From assembly GCF_900156895.1 (NCBI RefSeq), contig NZ_FTPD01000045.1, positions 596,758 through 660,757 of the forward strand: a stretch of DNA of 64,000 nt, read 5' to 3'. This document shows, in pieces, positions 1 to 9,166 of this stretch (position 1 is the stretch's first letter; the number at the start of each line of letters is the position of its first letter). Below the pieces are notes generated by a model. That model saw nothing but the letters and a program-made list of their open reading frames with translations, did not search any database and was not told the origin of the DNA. This DNA is from Mesorhizobium prunaredense. GTDB lineage: Bacteria > Pseudomonadota > Alphaproteobacteria > Rhizobiales > Rhizobiaceae. A program made the position numbers and the translations under genes.

Positions 1-208
1 CCCAGACGCCGTTTGCGGCGCGAAACGCGCTGCCGTCCCCAGCAACCACATAGGGCCGCATGCGCTGCGTGCCCGCCGCACCGCTGGTGATGAACAGGAA
101 ATCCCTGCCGGGCGAGGAAAACAGGTCGAACATGCCGTAGATCGTGGAGGCGGTAGCCTCCGGAACGGCAAGGATCGCCACATTCAATGGGCCGGTCTGT
201 TCAACCAT
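1..208 (-). CDS. GlxA-family transcriptional regulator, N-terminal part (partial)
   Basis: The gene is cut by the left window edge; 69 N-terminal residues are visible. They match the start of the DJ-1/PfpI-like domain of GlxA-type regulators: a beta-strand (NVAILAVPEATAS), then YGMFDLFSS, then the RMRPYVVAGDG strand. Members of this family carry an AraC-type helix-turn-helix pair at the C-terminus, which would lie outside the window, so the regulator role is inferred from family architecture. The gene is divergent from the FAD oxidase to its right with an 86-base gap, so it may control that gene. The start is the ATG next to the gap; its ribosome binding site is weak. Confidence 0.72.
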   Translation of the reverse strand, partial: MVEQTGPLNVAILAVPEATASTIYGMFDLFSSPGRDFLFITSGAAGTQRMRPYVVAGDGSAFRAANGVW

Positions 209-294
209 GGCAGAAATGACCGCCTTCCAGCATTTTCGACTTTAGTGGCCGTGCCCGCGCTGCGCTAGCGTGTGTGAAACGAGGAGACCGCCAC

Positions 295-1701
295 ATGGCC
301 GCCACCGCTACCCTTGCACCATCGAGCATCGAAAGCTTCCGTTCCATCATGCGCGGCGAGGTGCTGGAGCCGTCGAGCCCATCCTATGACACGACGCGGA
401 TCGTCTGGAACGGCATGATCGACCGACGTCCCGCTCTCATCGCGCGCTGCCGGAGTTCTGCCGATGTCGAGGCGTCGGTGAATTTCGCGCGCGAAGAGCG
501 GCTGGCGATCGCGATCCGCTCGGGAGGCCACAATGTTGCAGGCTACGCCGTCTGCGACGGCGGCCTGATGATCGACATGTCGCCGATGAATGGCGTGCGG
601 GTCGCGCCCGGCCTCGATCGTGCCTTCGTTGAGGGCGGCGCTATTTGGGCCGATGTCGATGCGGCCACCACCCCGCTTGGCCACGCCACGCCGGGCGGCC
701 TGATCTCGGCGACCGGCGTTGCCGGCCTTACACTCTCAGGAGGCATCGGCTGGCTGCGCGGCAGCCACGGCCTCAGCGTCGACAATCTGCTGGCCGCCGA
801 TCTGGTGACCGCCGATGGACGCCTCATCCATGTCGATGCGACGCAGAACCCGGATCTCTTCTGGGCGCTGCGCGGCGGCGGCGGCAATTTTGGCGTGGTG
901 ACGAGCTTCGAGTTCAAGCTGCACCCGATCGAACCGGAGCTGATATTCTGCGGTCCTGCCTATCCCGAAGAGCGCGCCAACGAGATCATTTCGCTCTGGC
1001 GCGACTTCATGCAAACCGCACCCGACCGCCTGAGCGGGCTGGCGGAATTCTCGACGCTGCCGAACGATCCCTCGATTCCCGAGCATGCAAGGGGCCGCCG
1101 CGTCCTGGCACTCGCGCATGTCTATGACGGACCGGCCGACGAGGGCGAGCGGGTCGTGGCGCCGTTGCGCAGCTTTGGCGAACCGCTCGTCGATTTCAGC
1201 GGTCGCATGCCGTATCGCACCATCCAGTCGCTCTATGACGACCTGTTCCCGAAAGGCCGCGACCGCTGCTACTGGAAATCCACCTACCTCTCGCGCCTCG
1301 ACGACGAGGTCATCGGGGAGATCACCGCGCGGATGGCGAAGCGCCCCTCCGAAATGACCTTCGCCTCGATCTGGAAGTTCGGCGGTTTCGTCCAGCGCGT
1401 TGCAGCCGATGCGACTGCCTTCGGCGACCGCTCCATGCCCTTCATGCTCAGCCTCGACGCCATCTGGCCAGGCGCTGACGAGGACGATGCGAACATCGGC
1501 TGGGTTCGCAGCTTCTGGCAGGACATGCAGCGCTACTCGACCGGCCGCCTCTATCTGAACTTCCCCGGCCATGGCGAAGGAGCGGATCTCGTGCGCGACG
1601 CCTTGGGAGCCGAAGCCTACGCGCGGCTCGCCAAGATCAAGCACAGATACGATCCGGACAATCTGTTCCGCCTCAACCAGAACATCCTGCCAATGCACTG
1701 A
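295..1701 (+). CDS. FAD-binding oxidoreductase, berberine-bridge-enzyme-like
   Basis: A 468-residue cytoplasmic flavoprotein of the PCMH/BBE class, which oxidises alcohols, amines or sugars with covalent FAD. The N-terminal FAD domain has the RSGGHNVAG motif with His79 as the likely 8-alpha-histidyl attachment site. The region where bicovalent members carry a cysteine (around GVAGLTLSGGIGWL) has none, so only a single covalent link is expected. The C-terminal BBE segment DPDNLFRLNQNI is intact, and length is normal for the family. I chose the ATG over a GTG 21 bases upstream because GAGGAG sits 8 bases before the ATG. The substrate cannot be read from the sequence. It is divergent from a GlxA-type regulator. 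Confidence 0.9.
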   Translation: MAATATLAPSSIESFRSIMRGEVLEPSSPSYDTTRIVWNGMIDRRPALIARCRSSADVEASVNFAREERLAIAIRSGGHNVAGYAVCDGGLMIDMSPMNGVRVAPGLDRAFVEGGAIWADVDAATTPLGHATPGGLISATGVAGLTLSGGIGWLRGSHGLSVDNLLAADLVTADGRLIHVDATQNPDLFWALRGGGGNFGVVTSFEFKLHPIEPELIFCGPAYPEERANEIISLWRDFMQTAPDRLSGLAEFSTLPNDPSIPEHARGRRVLALAHVYDGPADEGERVVAPLRSFGEPLVDFSGRMPYRTIQSLYDDLFPKGRDRCYWKSTYLSRLDDEVIGEITARMAKRPSEMTFASIWKFGGFVQRVAADATAFGDRSMPFMLSLDAIWPGADEDDANIGWVRSFWQDMQRYSTGRLYLNFPGHGEGADLVRDALGAEAYARLAKIKHRYDPDNLFRLNQNILPMH

Positions 1702-2017
1702 CGCACAAACCAAATCGGTCGTACGACTCTCGTCTCGGCCGTGGTGGCTTTGATCGCGCCGAGTCGCGAGCGACACCCAGCGTGGTCGCCGCGATGTGTC
1801 CGCTTTCAATCAGTGGCAAATCTGTCCGCAACGGCCGAGATCGGCGCGTAGCCGACCATCAGGACACATGTAATCTGCCTCGGCCGAAACACCTGCGCAT
1901 CACTCGCTTGCGTGAGATAGCCGACCGCGATCGGTGGGATCAGAATGGCGATCTTAGCAATGGCTGCATCTGACCCAGCCGTTGTCAATGACAACTCCTT
2001 GACCCAATAGGTGCTTT
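1702..2017. other. Intergenic stretch between convergent genes
   Basis: This holds the 3' ends of two convergent genes. I see no clear terminator hairpin with a T-run. A minus-strand frame (about 1806-1994) encodes a hydrophobic stretch (IAILIPPIAVGYL) that could be a decayed transporter fragment, but nothing supports it as a gene. Confidence 0.4.
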
Positions 2018-3808
2018 TCAGTTCTTTTCCGCAGCGTCACGAAGCTGCCTGCTGCGACCGCCTGGCGCCTCTGGCTGGTCCAACTCTTTGCGGAACTCGG
2101 CGCGGCGTTCGTGAATGGATGCGATGACAAGACCCATCGGGATTCCGAGGTTGAGAAGAGCAGCCTCTGAGAGTTGAAGAGACGCTTCGATAGTGTCGGG
2201 AACTGTTTCCGTGGCTCCAATTTCATAAAGCTGCTTGGCGTGGCGTGCGTCTCTGGCACGGGCGACGATGGTGAGTTCTGGGCGAAGCTCGCGAGCGCAC
2301 GCAACAGCCGCTTCGGCAGCCTCTGGATCGTCCATCGTGACGATGACGGCACGGGCCTGCTCAAGCCCGCAGCGTTTGAGGAATTCCGCCCGAGAGGCAT
2401 CGCCAAACCAAACAGCATGGCCCCTCCGACGGCCAGCCTCTACAAGACGCGTGTCGAGTTCGGCCGCGACCCACGCGATATTGTGGCGGGACAGCATGTC
2501 ACCGACCAATCGGCCCACTCGGCCATAGCCCATCACCAGCACTATGCCGCTGTCCAGCGATCCGGCCCAGGCTGGTGGTTCCGCTGGAACTGCCGACCTT
2601 GCATCCGGCCGACCTGCCAGCTTGGCGCCCGCTGCAGCAAGGAATGGAATACAAAACATAGAGAGGGTGGAAGATACCAGGACGACTTCGCCCACGGATC
2701 GATCGAGAAGTCCCTCATTCATGGAGCTGAACAAAATAACGAAGGCGAACTCTCCAGACGCAGCGAGCAGAAATGCGATCTCCAGCGCGCTTTTCTTTGC
2801 AAAGCCGAATAGCCGCGCCAGTGCAAAAATCACGGTTCCGTTGAGAAGGATAAGACTTGCAGACAAGCCGACGATCAACACTGGCTTCTGCGCCATCAAA
2901 GATAGGTCGAGTCCTATTCCAACCGACAAGAAGAACAGCCCCAGCAGGAGGCCCTTGAAGGGTTCGATTGTCACCTCGACCTCGTGACGAAATTCAGTCT
3001 CTGCCAGCAGCAGGCCAGCGATAAACGCGCCCAGGGCCATAGACAGGCCAGCCACCGCGCTCAAGACACCAGCGCCGATGACAACCAACAGGCACGCGGC
3101 CACGAAAAGCTCCTCGCTCCTGGCCTTGGCCACCGAACGGAGCATTGGCCTCAATAGAAGCCTCCCTACCACAACGATCAGCATCAGGCCGAGCGCAGCC
3201 GGCACGAATGCAAATAGTAGTCTCGGCGAGAAGTTGTCGGCTTGGCTGCCCAGCACAGCCAACGTGATTAAGATGGGAGCCACCGCCAGGTCTTGGAACA
3301 GCAATACCGCGAAAGTGGCGCGACCGGCCTGCGAATGTTGCCGTTTTGCCTCGGCCAATAGCGGCATGACGATAGCTGTGGACGACAGAGCGAGCGCAGC
3401 GCCTATGGCCACGGCGGACGATACGGACTGTCCAAAGAGCAGTGTCGCTCCAGCAATAACTGCTCCGCAAATTGCTACCTGCAGGCCTCCGAAGCCGAAC
3501 ACCAGCCGGCGCATGAGTCGTAATCGCTCCCATGAAAGTTCCAGCCCGATCATGAACAGCAGAAAGACGACTCCGAGTTCTGCGAGTTGCGCGAGCTGCG
3601 CGGGATTGTCGATCGTAACTGCTGAAAGCCAGGGCAGGTTTCCAGCAAAACTGCCAAGGCCGGATGGACCGAGCACCACCCCGGCGGCAAGGAACCCGAG
3701 AATGGGGCTCAATTTCATCCGCCGGAACAGCGGCACGACGATACCCGCCGTGACCAGGAAAAGGACGACATCCTGATACTCGCCTGGTGAACTCTCCGAT
3801 GGCGTCAT
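2018..3808 (-). CDS. CPA2-family monovalent cation:proton antiporter with RCK (TrkA-N) domain, KefB/KefC-like
   Basis: A 596-residue inner-membrane protein that would exchange K+ or Na+ for protons. Residues about 12-390 form the Na+/H+ exchanger membrane domain with some 11-12 hydrophobic helices, starting with QDVVLFLVTAGIVVPLF and the conserved GFLAAGVVLGPSGLG. Residues about 420-540 form a Rossmann-type TrkA-N domain (VMGYGRVGRLVGDML, then WFGDASRAEFL), which in this family gates transport by nucleotide binding. There is no TrkA-C domain; the tail is short and charged. A GGAGG sits 5 bases before the ATG. The gene stands alone. Glutathione gating as in KefC is possible but cannot be judged from the sequence. 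Confidence 0.92.
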   Translation of the reverse strand: MTPSESSPGEYQDVVLFLVTAGIVVPLFRRMKLSPILGFLAAGVVLGPSGLGSFAGNLPWLSAVTIDNPAQLAQLAELGVVFLLFMIGLELSWERLRLMRRLVFGFGGLQVAICGAVIAGATLLFGQSVSSAVAIGAALALSSTAIVMPLLAEAKRQHSQAGRATFAVLLFQDLAVAPILITLAVLGSQADNFSPRLLFAFVPAALGLMLIVVVGRLLLRPMLRSVAKARSEELFVAACLLVVIGAGVLSAVAGLSMALGAFIAGLLLAETEFRHEVEVTIEPFKGLLLGLFFLSVGIGLDLSLMAQKPVLIVGLSASLILLNGTVIFALARLFGFAKKSALEIAFLLAASGEFAFVILFSSMNEGLLDRSVGEVVLVSSTLSMFCIPFLAAAGAKLAGRPDARSAVPAEPPAWAGSLDSGIVLVMGYGRVGRLVGDMLSRHNIAWVAAELDTRLVEAGRRRGHAVWFGDASRAEFLKRCGLEQARAVIVTMDDPEAAEAAVACARELRPELTIVARARDARHAKQLYEIGATETVPDTIEASLQLSEAALLNLGIPMGLVIASIHERRAEFRKELDQPEAPGGRSRQLRDAAEKN

Positions 3809-4226
3809 GCTTCCTCCACATAGCGCGGGCGCGGCCGGACCACGTCCCGTCGATCGGAACCAAAGCGGCCATCGGGAGGCTGCCCTTCGCCCCGTCGGTT
3901 GTGATCATAGCCTCCTATCGGGACTTCGCCCATGCAGCGGGCTGACGCGTGCGGGGAGGTTGCATCCGAACCTTGCCACCTACGGTCGCCCGCAAGGGAT
4001 CTGCTCAGTCAGCGTCTTTTTCCGACTGGGCTTCCTTCAGACGCTGACGCTGAAGTCGCAGAACGTCGCTTGTGCAACGGTCGAATGGCTGTTTTCAGGC
4101 ATAAAGCGACTGCTCGCCAATGTCTGGAATCAGGCGCGAAGCGGCCATTCGCTACACGCAAGACATAGGTCGCCTCGGGGTCAAAACGGTATTCCGTTTC
4201 GGGTACCAAGCGCCAGGTTTTGACCG
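3809..4226. other. Non-coding gap
   Basis: No frame here looks like a real protein and no strong hairpin plus T-run is visible. It lies upstream of the antiporter gene, so it should contain that gene's promoter, and downstream of the GntR regulator. Confidence 0.4.
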
Positions 4227-4967
4227 CTAGGACGACATCCCGATCGGATCCGCCGCCGGCTTCATCGGGTCAACCGCTGCAAAGACGGCGCTCGCCTCGC
4301 TGACGATGGAAACGTGATCCTTGGCTGCATGCCCTGCGGCAGCGCTGTCGCCGCGCATGATTGCGGTAACGATGACGTCATGCTCCTGCCAGGATTTGGC
4401 CAGGCGGCCCGGCAGCATGAATTGCGCGCGCCGAAACGGCGCCAGCCGGCTGCGGGTCATGACGGTCAGTTCATAGATGTGCTTGCTGTGCGCGCCGCGA
4501 TAGAGCCGAGTGTGGAACTCGGTGTTGAAATACTCGTAATCCTCCTCCGCACCCAGCTGCACGAGGCGCGCCGATGCCTGGTGCTCGATTTCGAGCGCGC
4601 GGCGTTCGCCGGCGGTCATGCGCTCGGCCGAGAACCGCGCGCAGATCGCTTCAAGCTCGGCCATGCTCTCGAACATCGAGGCAAGATGCTCCTGCGTCAC
4701 CACGGCGACGGTGGCGCCGCGGTTGGGCCGCCTTTCGACCAACCCCATGGCGCTCAGCCGGCCAAGCGCCTCCCTGACGGGGGTGCGCGACACATCGAAA
4801 CGGGCAGCCAGCGAGGCCTCGTCGAGCTTTTCGCCGGGGCGCAGGAAGCCGGTGACGATCCGGTCACCGATCGCCCTCACCATCTGATCGACGGTCGTGC
4901 CCGACCTGATCAAGCTGCGCTTCCCCGACAATTCTCCTCCGTCAGTCTTTTTCGCGGCGTGCGGCAA
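4227..4967 (-). CDS. GntR-family regulator with FCD ligand domain, likely regulator of the ureide operon
   Basis: A 246-residue DNA-binding regulator. Residues about 25-90 form the winged helix (GEKLDEASLAARFDVSRTPVREALGRL), and about 95-225 form the helical FCD effector domain, with FNTEFHTRLYRGA and the later HDVIVTAI containing the usual metal/ligand-binding His and Asp positions. It is divergent from the BMP transporter and ureide hydrolase operon across 242 bases that contain a perfect inverted repeat, so it most likely controls that operon in response to a ureide or its breakdown product (inference). The start is uncertain: the longest frame begins at TTG with a weak ribosome site, and the next ATG is at residue 28, just before the winged helix. 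Confidence 0.88.
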   Translation of the reverse strand: MPHAAKKTDGGELSGKRSLIRSGTTVDQMVRAIGDRIVTGFLRPGEKLDEASLAARFDVSRTPVREALGRLSAMGLVERRPNRGATVAVVTQEHLASMFESMAELEAICARFSAERMTAGERRALEIEHQASARLVQLGAEEDYEYFNTEFHTRLYRGAHSKHIYELTVMTRSRLAPFRRAQFMLPGRLAKSWQEHDVIVTAIMRGDSAAAGHAAKDHVSIVSEASAVFAAVDPMKPAADPIGMSS

Positions 4968-5042
4968 GTGGCTCGCCGGAAGTTTCGACTCGGGCGCGCC
5001 CTCTATGCCTTTATTTTAATCTAGATGTCAAACTGGCTAATT

Positions 5043-5073
5043 GAAAGGCAAAAAGTGGATGCAATTGCCTTTC
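5043..5073. promoter_or_regulatory. Perfect 9-bp inverted repeat GAAAGGCAA-N13-TTGCCTTTC, candidate operator
   Basis: Two perfect 9-base arms separated by 13 bases lie in the AT-rich intergenic region between the divergent GntR gene and the ureide operon. There is no T-run, so it is not a terminator. Centre-to-centre spacing of 22 bases puts the arms on one face of the helix, as expected for a dimeric regulator. Assignment to the adjacent GntR protein is inference. Confidence 0.5.
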
Positions 5074-5209
5074 GCTTGAGCACGGCAAATCGGCCCGCCA
5101 ACTGATTTAATTGGATAAATTCTAGCTTTTGAACTGGCACAGCGATTGCATGCACTTTTACGAGAAGGGAATTAATCGACCCGGAAAGGGTTCAACAGGG
5201 AGCGTTCAC

Positions 5210-6337
5210 ATGACCGAGAGATTCATGCTTAGCCGCCGCGATCTGCTCAAGACCTCCGCCGCCGGAGCGGCGCTCGGTCTGGCCTCGGCGTCATTCCCGA
5301 TCAGCAGGGCGTTCGCCGCTGCCGTCACTGTCGGCTTCGTCTATGTCGGACCGAAGGACGACTATGGCTACAACCAGGCGCATGCCGAGGGTGCCGCCAC
5401 ATTGAAGGCCATCGAGGGCATCTCCGTGGTCGAGGAGGAGAACGTCCCCGAAACGGTCGATGTCCAGAAGTCGATGGAATCGATGATCAACCTCGACGGC
5501 GCCTCGCTGATCTTCCCGACCTCGTTCGGCTATTTCGATCCGCACATGCTGGCCATGTGCGCGAAATTCCCCGACGTGCAGTTCCGCCATTGCGGCGGCA
5601 TGTGGAACAAGGACAAGCATCCGATGAATGCCGGTTCCTATTTCGGCTATATCGGCATGGGCCAGTATCTCAACGGCGTCGCCGCCGGCCACGCCACCAA
5701 GACCAAGAAGATCGGCTTCGTCGCGGCAAAGCCGATTCCGCAGGTCCTGCTCAACATCAACTCCTTCCTGCTCGGCGCACGCTCGGTCGACCCGGCAATT
5801 ACCTGCCAGGTGATCTTCACCGGCGAATGGTCACTGGCGGTCAAAGAGGCGGAGGCCACCAATGCACTGGTCGATCAGGGTGCCGACGTCATCACCTGCC
5901 ATGTCGACAGCCCGAAAGTGGTGGTCGAAACGGCGGCGGGGCGCGGCGCCTTCATCTGCGGCTACCATGCCAATCAGAGCCCGCTGGCACCCGAAAAATA
6001 CCTGACCGGCGCGGAATGGAACTGGGCGAAGGTCTACAAGATGTTCGTCGACGACCTCGTGGCCGGCAAGCCGCTGCCCAATTTCACGCGCGGCGGACTG
6101 GCCGACGGCTTCGTCAAGATGAGCCCGCTCGGCCCCGCCGTCAGCGAGGCGGCGCGCGCACAGTTCGACGGCACGCTCGCCGAAATGATGAAGGGCGGCT
6201 TTTCCGTGATCAAGGGGCCGTTGAAGAACAACAAGGGCGACGTCGTCGCAACCGAGGGCCAAACCTTCGTCGAAGCCGCGATTGAGTTGGAAAGCATGGA
6301 CTATCTCGTCGAGGGTGTCGTCGGCTCGACCGCTTGA
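5210..6337 (+). CDS. BMP-family ABC transporter substrate-binding protein (probable ureide importer)
   Basis: A 375-residue exported periplasmic binding protein of the basic membrane protein/PnrA family. The N-terminus has a twin-arginine motif (SRRDLLK, residues 8-14), a hydrophobic stretch and a cleavage-type site near FAAAVT. The mature part begins VTVGFVYVGPKDDYGYNQAH, typical of this family. The start is the internal ATG preceded by AGGGAG 7 bases upstream, which places the Tat signal at the N-terminus; a longer frame exists but spoils the signal. It is the first gene of an operon with two permeases, an ATPase and three amide-hydrolysing enzymes. The usual ligands of the family are nucleosides; here triuret, biuret or a related ureide is more likely from context. 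Confidence 0.92.
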   Translation: MTERFMLSRRDLLKTSAAGAALGLASASFPISRAFAAAVTVGFVYVGPKDDYGYNQAHAEGAATLKAIEGISVVEEENVPETVDVQKSMESMINLDGASLIFPTSFGYFDPHMLAMCAKFPDVQFRHCGGMWNKDKHPMNAGSYFGYIGMGQYLNGVAAGHATKTKKIGFVAAKPIPQVLLNINSFLLGARSVDPAITCQVIFTGEWSLAVKEAEATNALVDQGADVITCHVDSPKVVVETAAGRGAFICGYHANQSPLAPEKYLTGAEWNWAKVYKMFVDDLVAGKPLPNFTRGGLADGFVKMSPLGPAVSEAARAQFDGTLAEMMKGGFSVIKGPLKNNKGDVVATEGQTFVEAAIELESMDYLVEGVVGSTA

Positions 6338-6359
6338 GCATGGATCGGAGACGGGGGCC

Positions 6360-7502
6360 ATGGCAGACACCGTGAGCAGCGCGAGCGTGCCAGTGATGCT
6401 CGGCGCCAAAAGCTATCCGACGGCGTTCGAATGGATCGCCCGGCGGGCGGAAGCCTTCGTCATCCCGCTCGCGGCACTGATTGTCGGCATGGCGCTGTTC
6501 AGCCTGTTCATCGCGCTGGTCGGCAAATCGCCGGCGCAACTCTATGAAACGATGTGGCGCGGCGGCTTCGGCTCGTGGTTCTCGGTCCAGAACTCGCTGT
6601 CGCGGGCCGCACCCTTGCTGCTTGCGGCGCTCTGCGTGGCACTGCCGGCCCGGCTCGGCCTTGTCGTCATCGGTGGCGAAGGCGCGATCGTGCTGGGCGG
6701 CGTTGCCGCGGCTGCCATGGGCGTGGCCGCCAGCGGCGCCCCCGCCTTTTTCGTTATTCTTGCCATGGGCGTGGCGGGCCTGGCCGCCGGCGGCATCTGG
6801 ATCGGTGCCGTCGGCGCGCTACGCCACTACCGTGCCGTCAACGAAACCATATCGAGCCTTTTGATGGCCTATATCGCCATCGCCCTGATGAACCATCTGG
6901 TGGAAGGACCGCTGCGCGATCCCGCCTCGCTCAACAAACCGTCGACCGAGCCGCTGGCTGAGGCCTATCGCATCGGCAACATTCCGGGCATGGACGTGCA
7001 TTGGGGCCTGGTCGTCGGCATCACCGCCTGCATTCTGTCCTGGCTGCTGATCGAAAAGACCCGCTGGGGCTTCGCCGCTCGCATCGCTGGCGGCAATGTC
7101 AGGGCGGCCCAGGTGCAGGGACTTGCCGTCGGACCGCTGATCGTCGGTTTCACCGCGCTGGCCGGCGGCTTCGCCGGCCTTGCCGGCATGCTGGAAGTCG
7201 CCGCCGTGCAAGGCAGCGCCAACGCCTCGCTCGCCGCCGGCTACGGGTATACCGGTATCCTGGTCGCCTTCCTCGCCCGCCACAATCCGCTCGCTATCAT
7301 CCCAGTCGCCTTCCTGCTTGGCGGCATCGACGCCTCCGGCGGGCTGATCCAGCGCCGCATGGATCTGCCCGACGCCACCGTGCTGGTGCTGCAAGGCATG
7401 CTCTTCGTCGTCATCCTGTTCAGCGAAACCTTCTACGGCCGCTTCAAGGCCTTCAATCCCGACCTCTGGCAGAGGGGCGATCTCTTGAAGGGAACTGCCT
7501 GA
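6360..7502 (+). CDS. ABC transporter permease (BPD_transp_2 family)
   Basis: A 380-residue inner-membrane protein with about nine to ten hydrophobic helices and the branched-chain/ribose-type permease fold. Conserved segments include RLGLVVIGGEGAIVLGG and the cytoplasmic loop around RIAGGNVRAAQVQGL, which contacts the ATPase. The ATG was chosen because GGAG sits 9 bases upstream and it falls just after the binding-protein gene. It overlaps the next permease by one base (TGATG), indicating coupled translation. With the second permease it would form the heterodimeric channel of the ureide importer. Confidence 0.92.
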   Translation: MADTVSSASVPVMLGAKSYPTAFEWIARRAEAFVIPLAALIVGMALFSLFIALVGKSPAQLYETMWRGGFGSWFSVQNSLSRAAPLLLAALCVALPARLGLVVIGGEGAIVLGGVAAAAMGVAASGAPAFFVILAMGVAGLAAGGIWIGAVGALRHYRAVNETISSLLMAYIAIALMNHLVEGPLRDPASLNKPSTEPLAEAYRIGNIPGMDVHWGLVVGITACILSWLLIEKTRWGFAARIAGGNVRAAQVQGLAVGPLIVGFTALAGGFAGLAGMLEVAAVQGSANASLAAGYGYTGILVAFLARHNPLAIIPVAFLLGGIDASGGLIQRRMDLPDATVLVLQGMLFVVILFSETFYGRFKAFNPDLWQRGDLLKGTA

Positions 7503-8428
7503 TGGACGCAACCGAGATCGGCCTCTGGGGCGTTCCGCTCGCCATGCTCGGCGGCGCCATCCGCGTGTCGACGCCCTTCATCTTCGTGTCGCTGGGCGAA
7601 GCCATCACCGAGCGTTCGGGGCGCATCAATCTCGGTCTCGAAGGCACGCTGGTGTTCGGCGCGATGACCGCCTATGCCGTGGCGGTGATGACCGGCTCAC
7701 CATGGCTCGGCCTGCTGGCCGCCGCCGCCGCCGGTCTTTGTTTCGGCCTGTTCCACGGCTGGATCTGCAAATTCCGTGGGGTCAACGACATCGCCATCGG
7801 CATTGCGCTGATGTTGTTCGGCTCGGGTCTCGCCTTCTTCTTCGGCAAACCGTTCATCCAGCCCTCGGCGCCCGACCTGCCGGCCATCCCGTTTGGCGGC
7901 TGGTCCGACGTTCCGCAGGTGCAGGCGGCGCTCAACGTCAATGTGCTGTTCCTGATCGGCGCAGCACTTGCCGTGTTCCTGTGGTGGGCTTTCCGCAACA
8001 CCCGGGCCGGCCTGATCCTGCGCGTGGTCGGCGACAGTTCCGACGCCGCGCGCGCCATGGGCCTCAACCCGAATACGGTGCGCCTCATCGCCACCGGCAT
8101 CGGTGGCGCGCTGGCCGGAATCGGTGGCGCCTATCTGTCGCTCTACTACCCCGGCAGCTGGACCGAAGGCATTTCGTCGGGCCAAGGGCTGATGGCAGTG
8201 GCGCTGGTCATCTTCGCGCGCTGGAACCCGCTCGGCTGCTTTGCCGCCGCGCTGCTGTTCGGCGGGGCCGGCGCGCTGGGGCCGGCGCTGCAATCGGTCG
8301 GCGTCACGCAAGGCTACTATCTGTTCTACGCCGCACCCTACATTCTCACCCTCGTCATCATGATCGCCACCTCGTCGCCGAGCCGTTCGCTGGCCGGCGC
8401 GCCGGGCGAACTGTCGATCACCAAATGA
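7502..8428 (+). CDS. ABC transporter permease (BPD_transp_2 family), second subunit
   Basis: A 308-residue inner-membrane permease with about eight helices. It carries the family hallmark SGRINLGLEGTLVFGAM near residue 38 and the ATPase-contact loop RVVGDSSDAARAMGLNP. It is shorter than its partner, as is usual for BMP-type systems (YufP/YufQ-like pairs). The start overlaps the upstream stop by one base. It is followed after 26 bases by the biuret hydrolase gene, which splits the transporter genes and supports a joint role for transporter and hydrolases. Confidence 0.92.
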   Translation: MDATEIGLWGVPLAMLGGAIRVSTPFIFVSLGEAITERSGRINLGLEGTLVFGAMTAYAVAVMTGSPWLGLLAAAAAGLCFGLFHGWICKFRGVNDIAIGIALMLFGSGLAFFFGKPFIQPSAPDLPAIPFGGWSDVPQVQAALNVNVLFLIGAALAVFLWWAFRNTRAGLILRVVGDSSDAARAMGLNPNTVRLIATGIGGALAGIGGAYLSLYYPGSWTEGISSGQGLMAVALVIFARWNPLGCFAAALLFGGAGALGPALQSVGVTQGYYLFYAAPYILTLVIMIATSSPSRSLAGAPGELSITK

Positions 8429-8454
8429 CGTTTTCCAGACTGGAGTTTTTCTAA

Positions 8455-9156
8455 ATGAACGCCAGAGCCGAGGTCACGCAGCGCTACATCGATGCCGATC
8501 CCTATCCATGGCCCTACAATGGCGAGCTTCGGCCCGACAACACCGCGCTGATCATCATCGACATGCAGACCGATTTCTGTGGGCCGGGCGGCTATGTCGA
8601 TCATATGGGCTACGATCTCTCGCTGGTGCGGGCGCCGATCGAACCGATCAGATCGGTGCTGTCTGCCATGCGGGCGAAGGGCTACACCATCATTCATACG
8701 CGAGAGGGCCACCGGCCCGACCTCGCCGACCTGCCAGCCAACAAGCGCTGGCGCTCGCGCCGCATCAATGCCGGCATCGGCGACCCCGGACCCTGCGGGC
8801 GCATCCTGGTGCGCGGCGAGCCGGGCTGGGACATCATCCCCGACCTCTATCCGGCCGAAGGCGAGCCGATCATCGACAAGCCGGGAAAGGGCTCGTTCTG
8901 CGCCACCGACCTGGAGCTGATCCTCAACCAGCGCGGCATCGAAAACATCGTGCTGACCGGCATCACCACCGACGTCTGCGTGCACACGACGATGCGCGAA
9001 GCCAACGACCGCGGCTTCGAATGCGTGATGCTGGAGGATTGCTGCGGGGCGACCGACTACGGCAACCATCTCGCCGCGATCAAGATGATCAAGATGCAAG
9101 GCGGCGTGTTCGGCGCGGTGTCCAATTCGGTGTCCTTCGTCGCCCAGTTGCCATGA
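8455..9156 (+). CDS. biuH: Biuret amidohydrolase (cysteine hydrolase of the isochorismatase-like family)
   Basis: A 233-residue cytoplasmic enzyme that hydrolyses biuret to allophanate and ammonia. The isochorismatase-like fold has the triad Asp36 (IIIDMQTDF), Lys142 (IIDKPGKGSF) and Cys175 (TTDVCVHTT). These are the same positions I recall for the characterised Rhizobium leguminosarum biuret hydrolase, and Gln215 (KMQGG), reported there as a selectivity residue, is also present. The N-terminal extension YIDADPYPWPYNG is typical of that subgroup. TGGAG precedes the ATG. It lies between the permease and ATPase genes of the importer and upstream of allophanate hydrolase, so product hand-on is explained within the operon. 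RutB-type ureidoacrylate hydrolases are the main alternative, but the residue match argues against that. Confidence 0.88.
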   Translation: MNARAEVTQRYIDADPYPWPYNGELRPDNTALIIIDMQTDFCGPGGYVDHMGYDLSLVRAPIEPIRSVLSAMRAKGYTIIHTREGHRPDLADLPANKRWRSRRINAGIGDPGPCGRILVRGEPGWDIIPDLYPAEGEPIIDKPGKGSFCATDLELILNQRGIENIVLTGITTDVCVHTTMREANDRGFECVMLEDCCGATDYGNHLAAIKMIKMQGGVFGAVSNSVSFVAQLP

Positions 9157-9166
9157 GGGTTCGACC

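Noticed and set aside
1806..1994. Hydrophobic minus-strand frame near the antiporter
   Set aside because: Only about 60 codons, no ribosome site and no family match; could be a relic transporter but unsupported.
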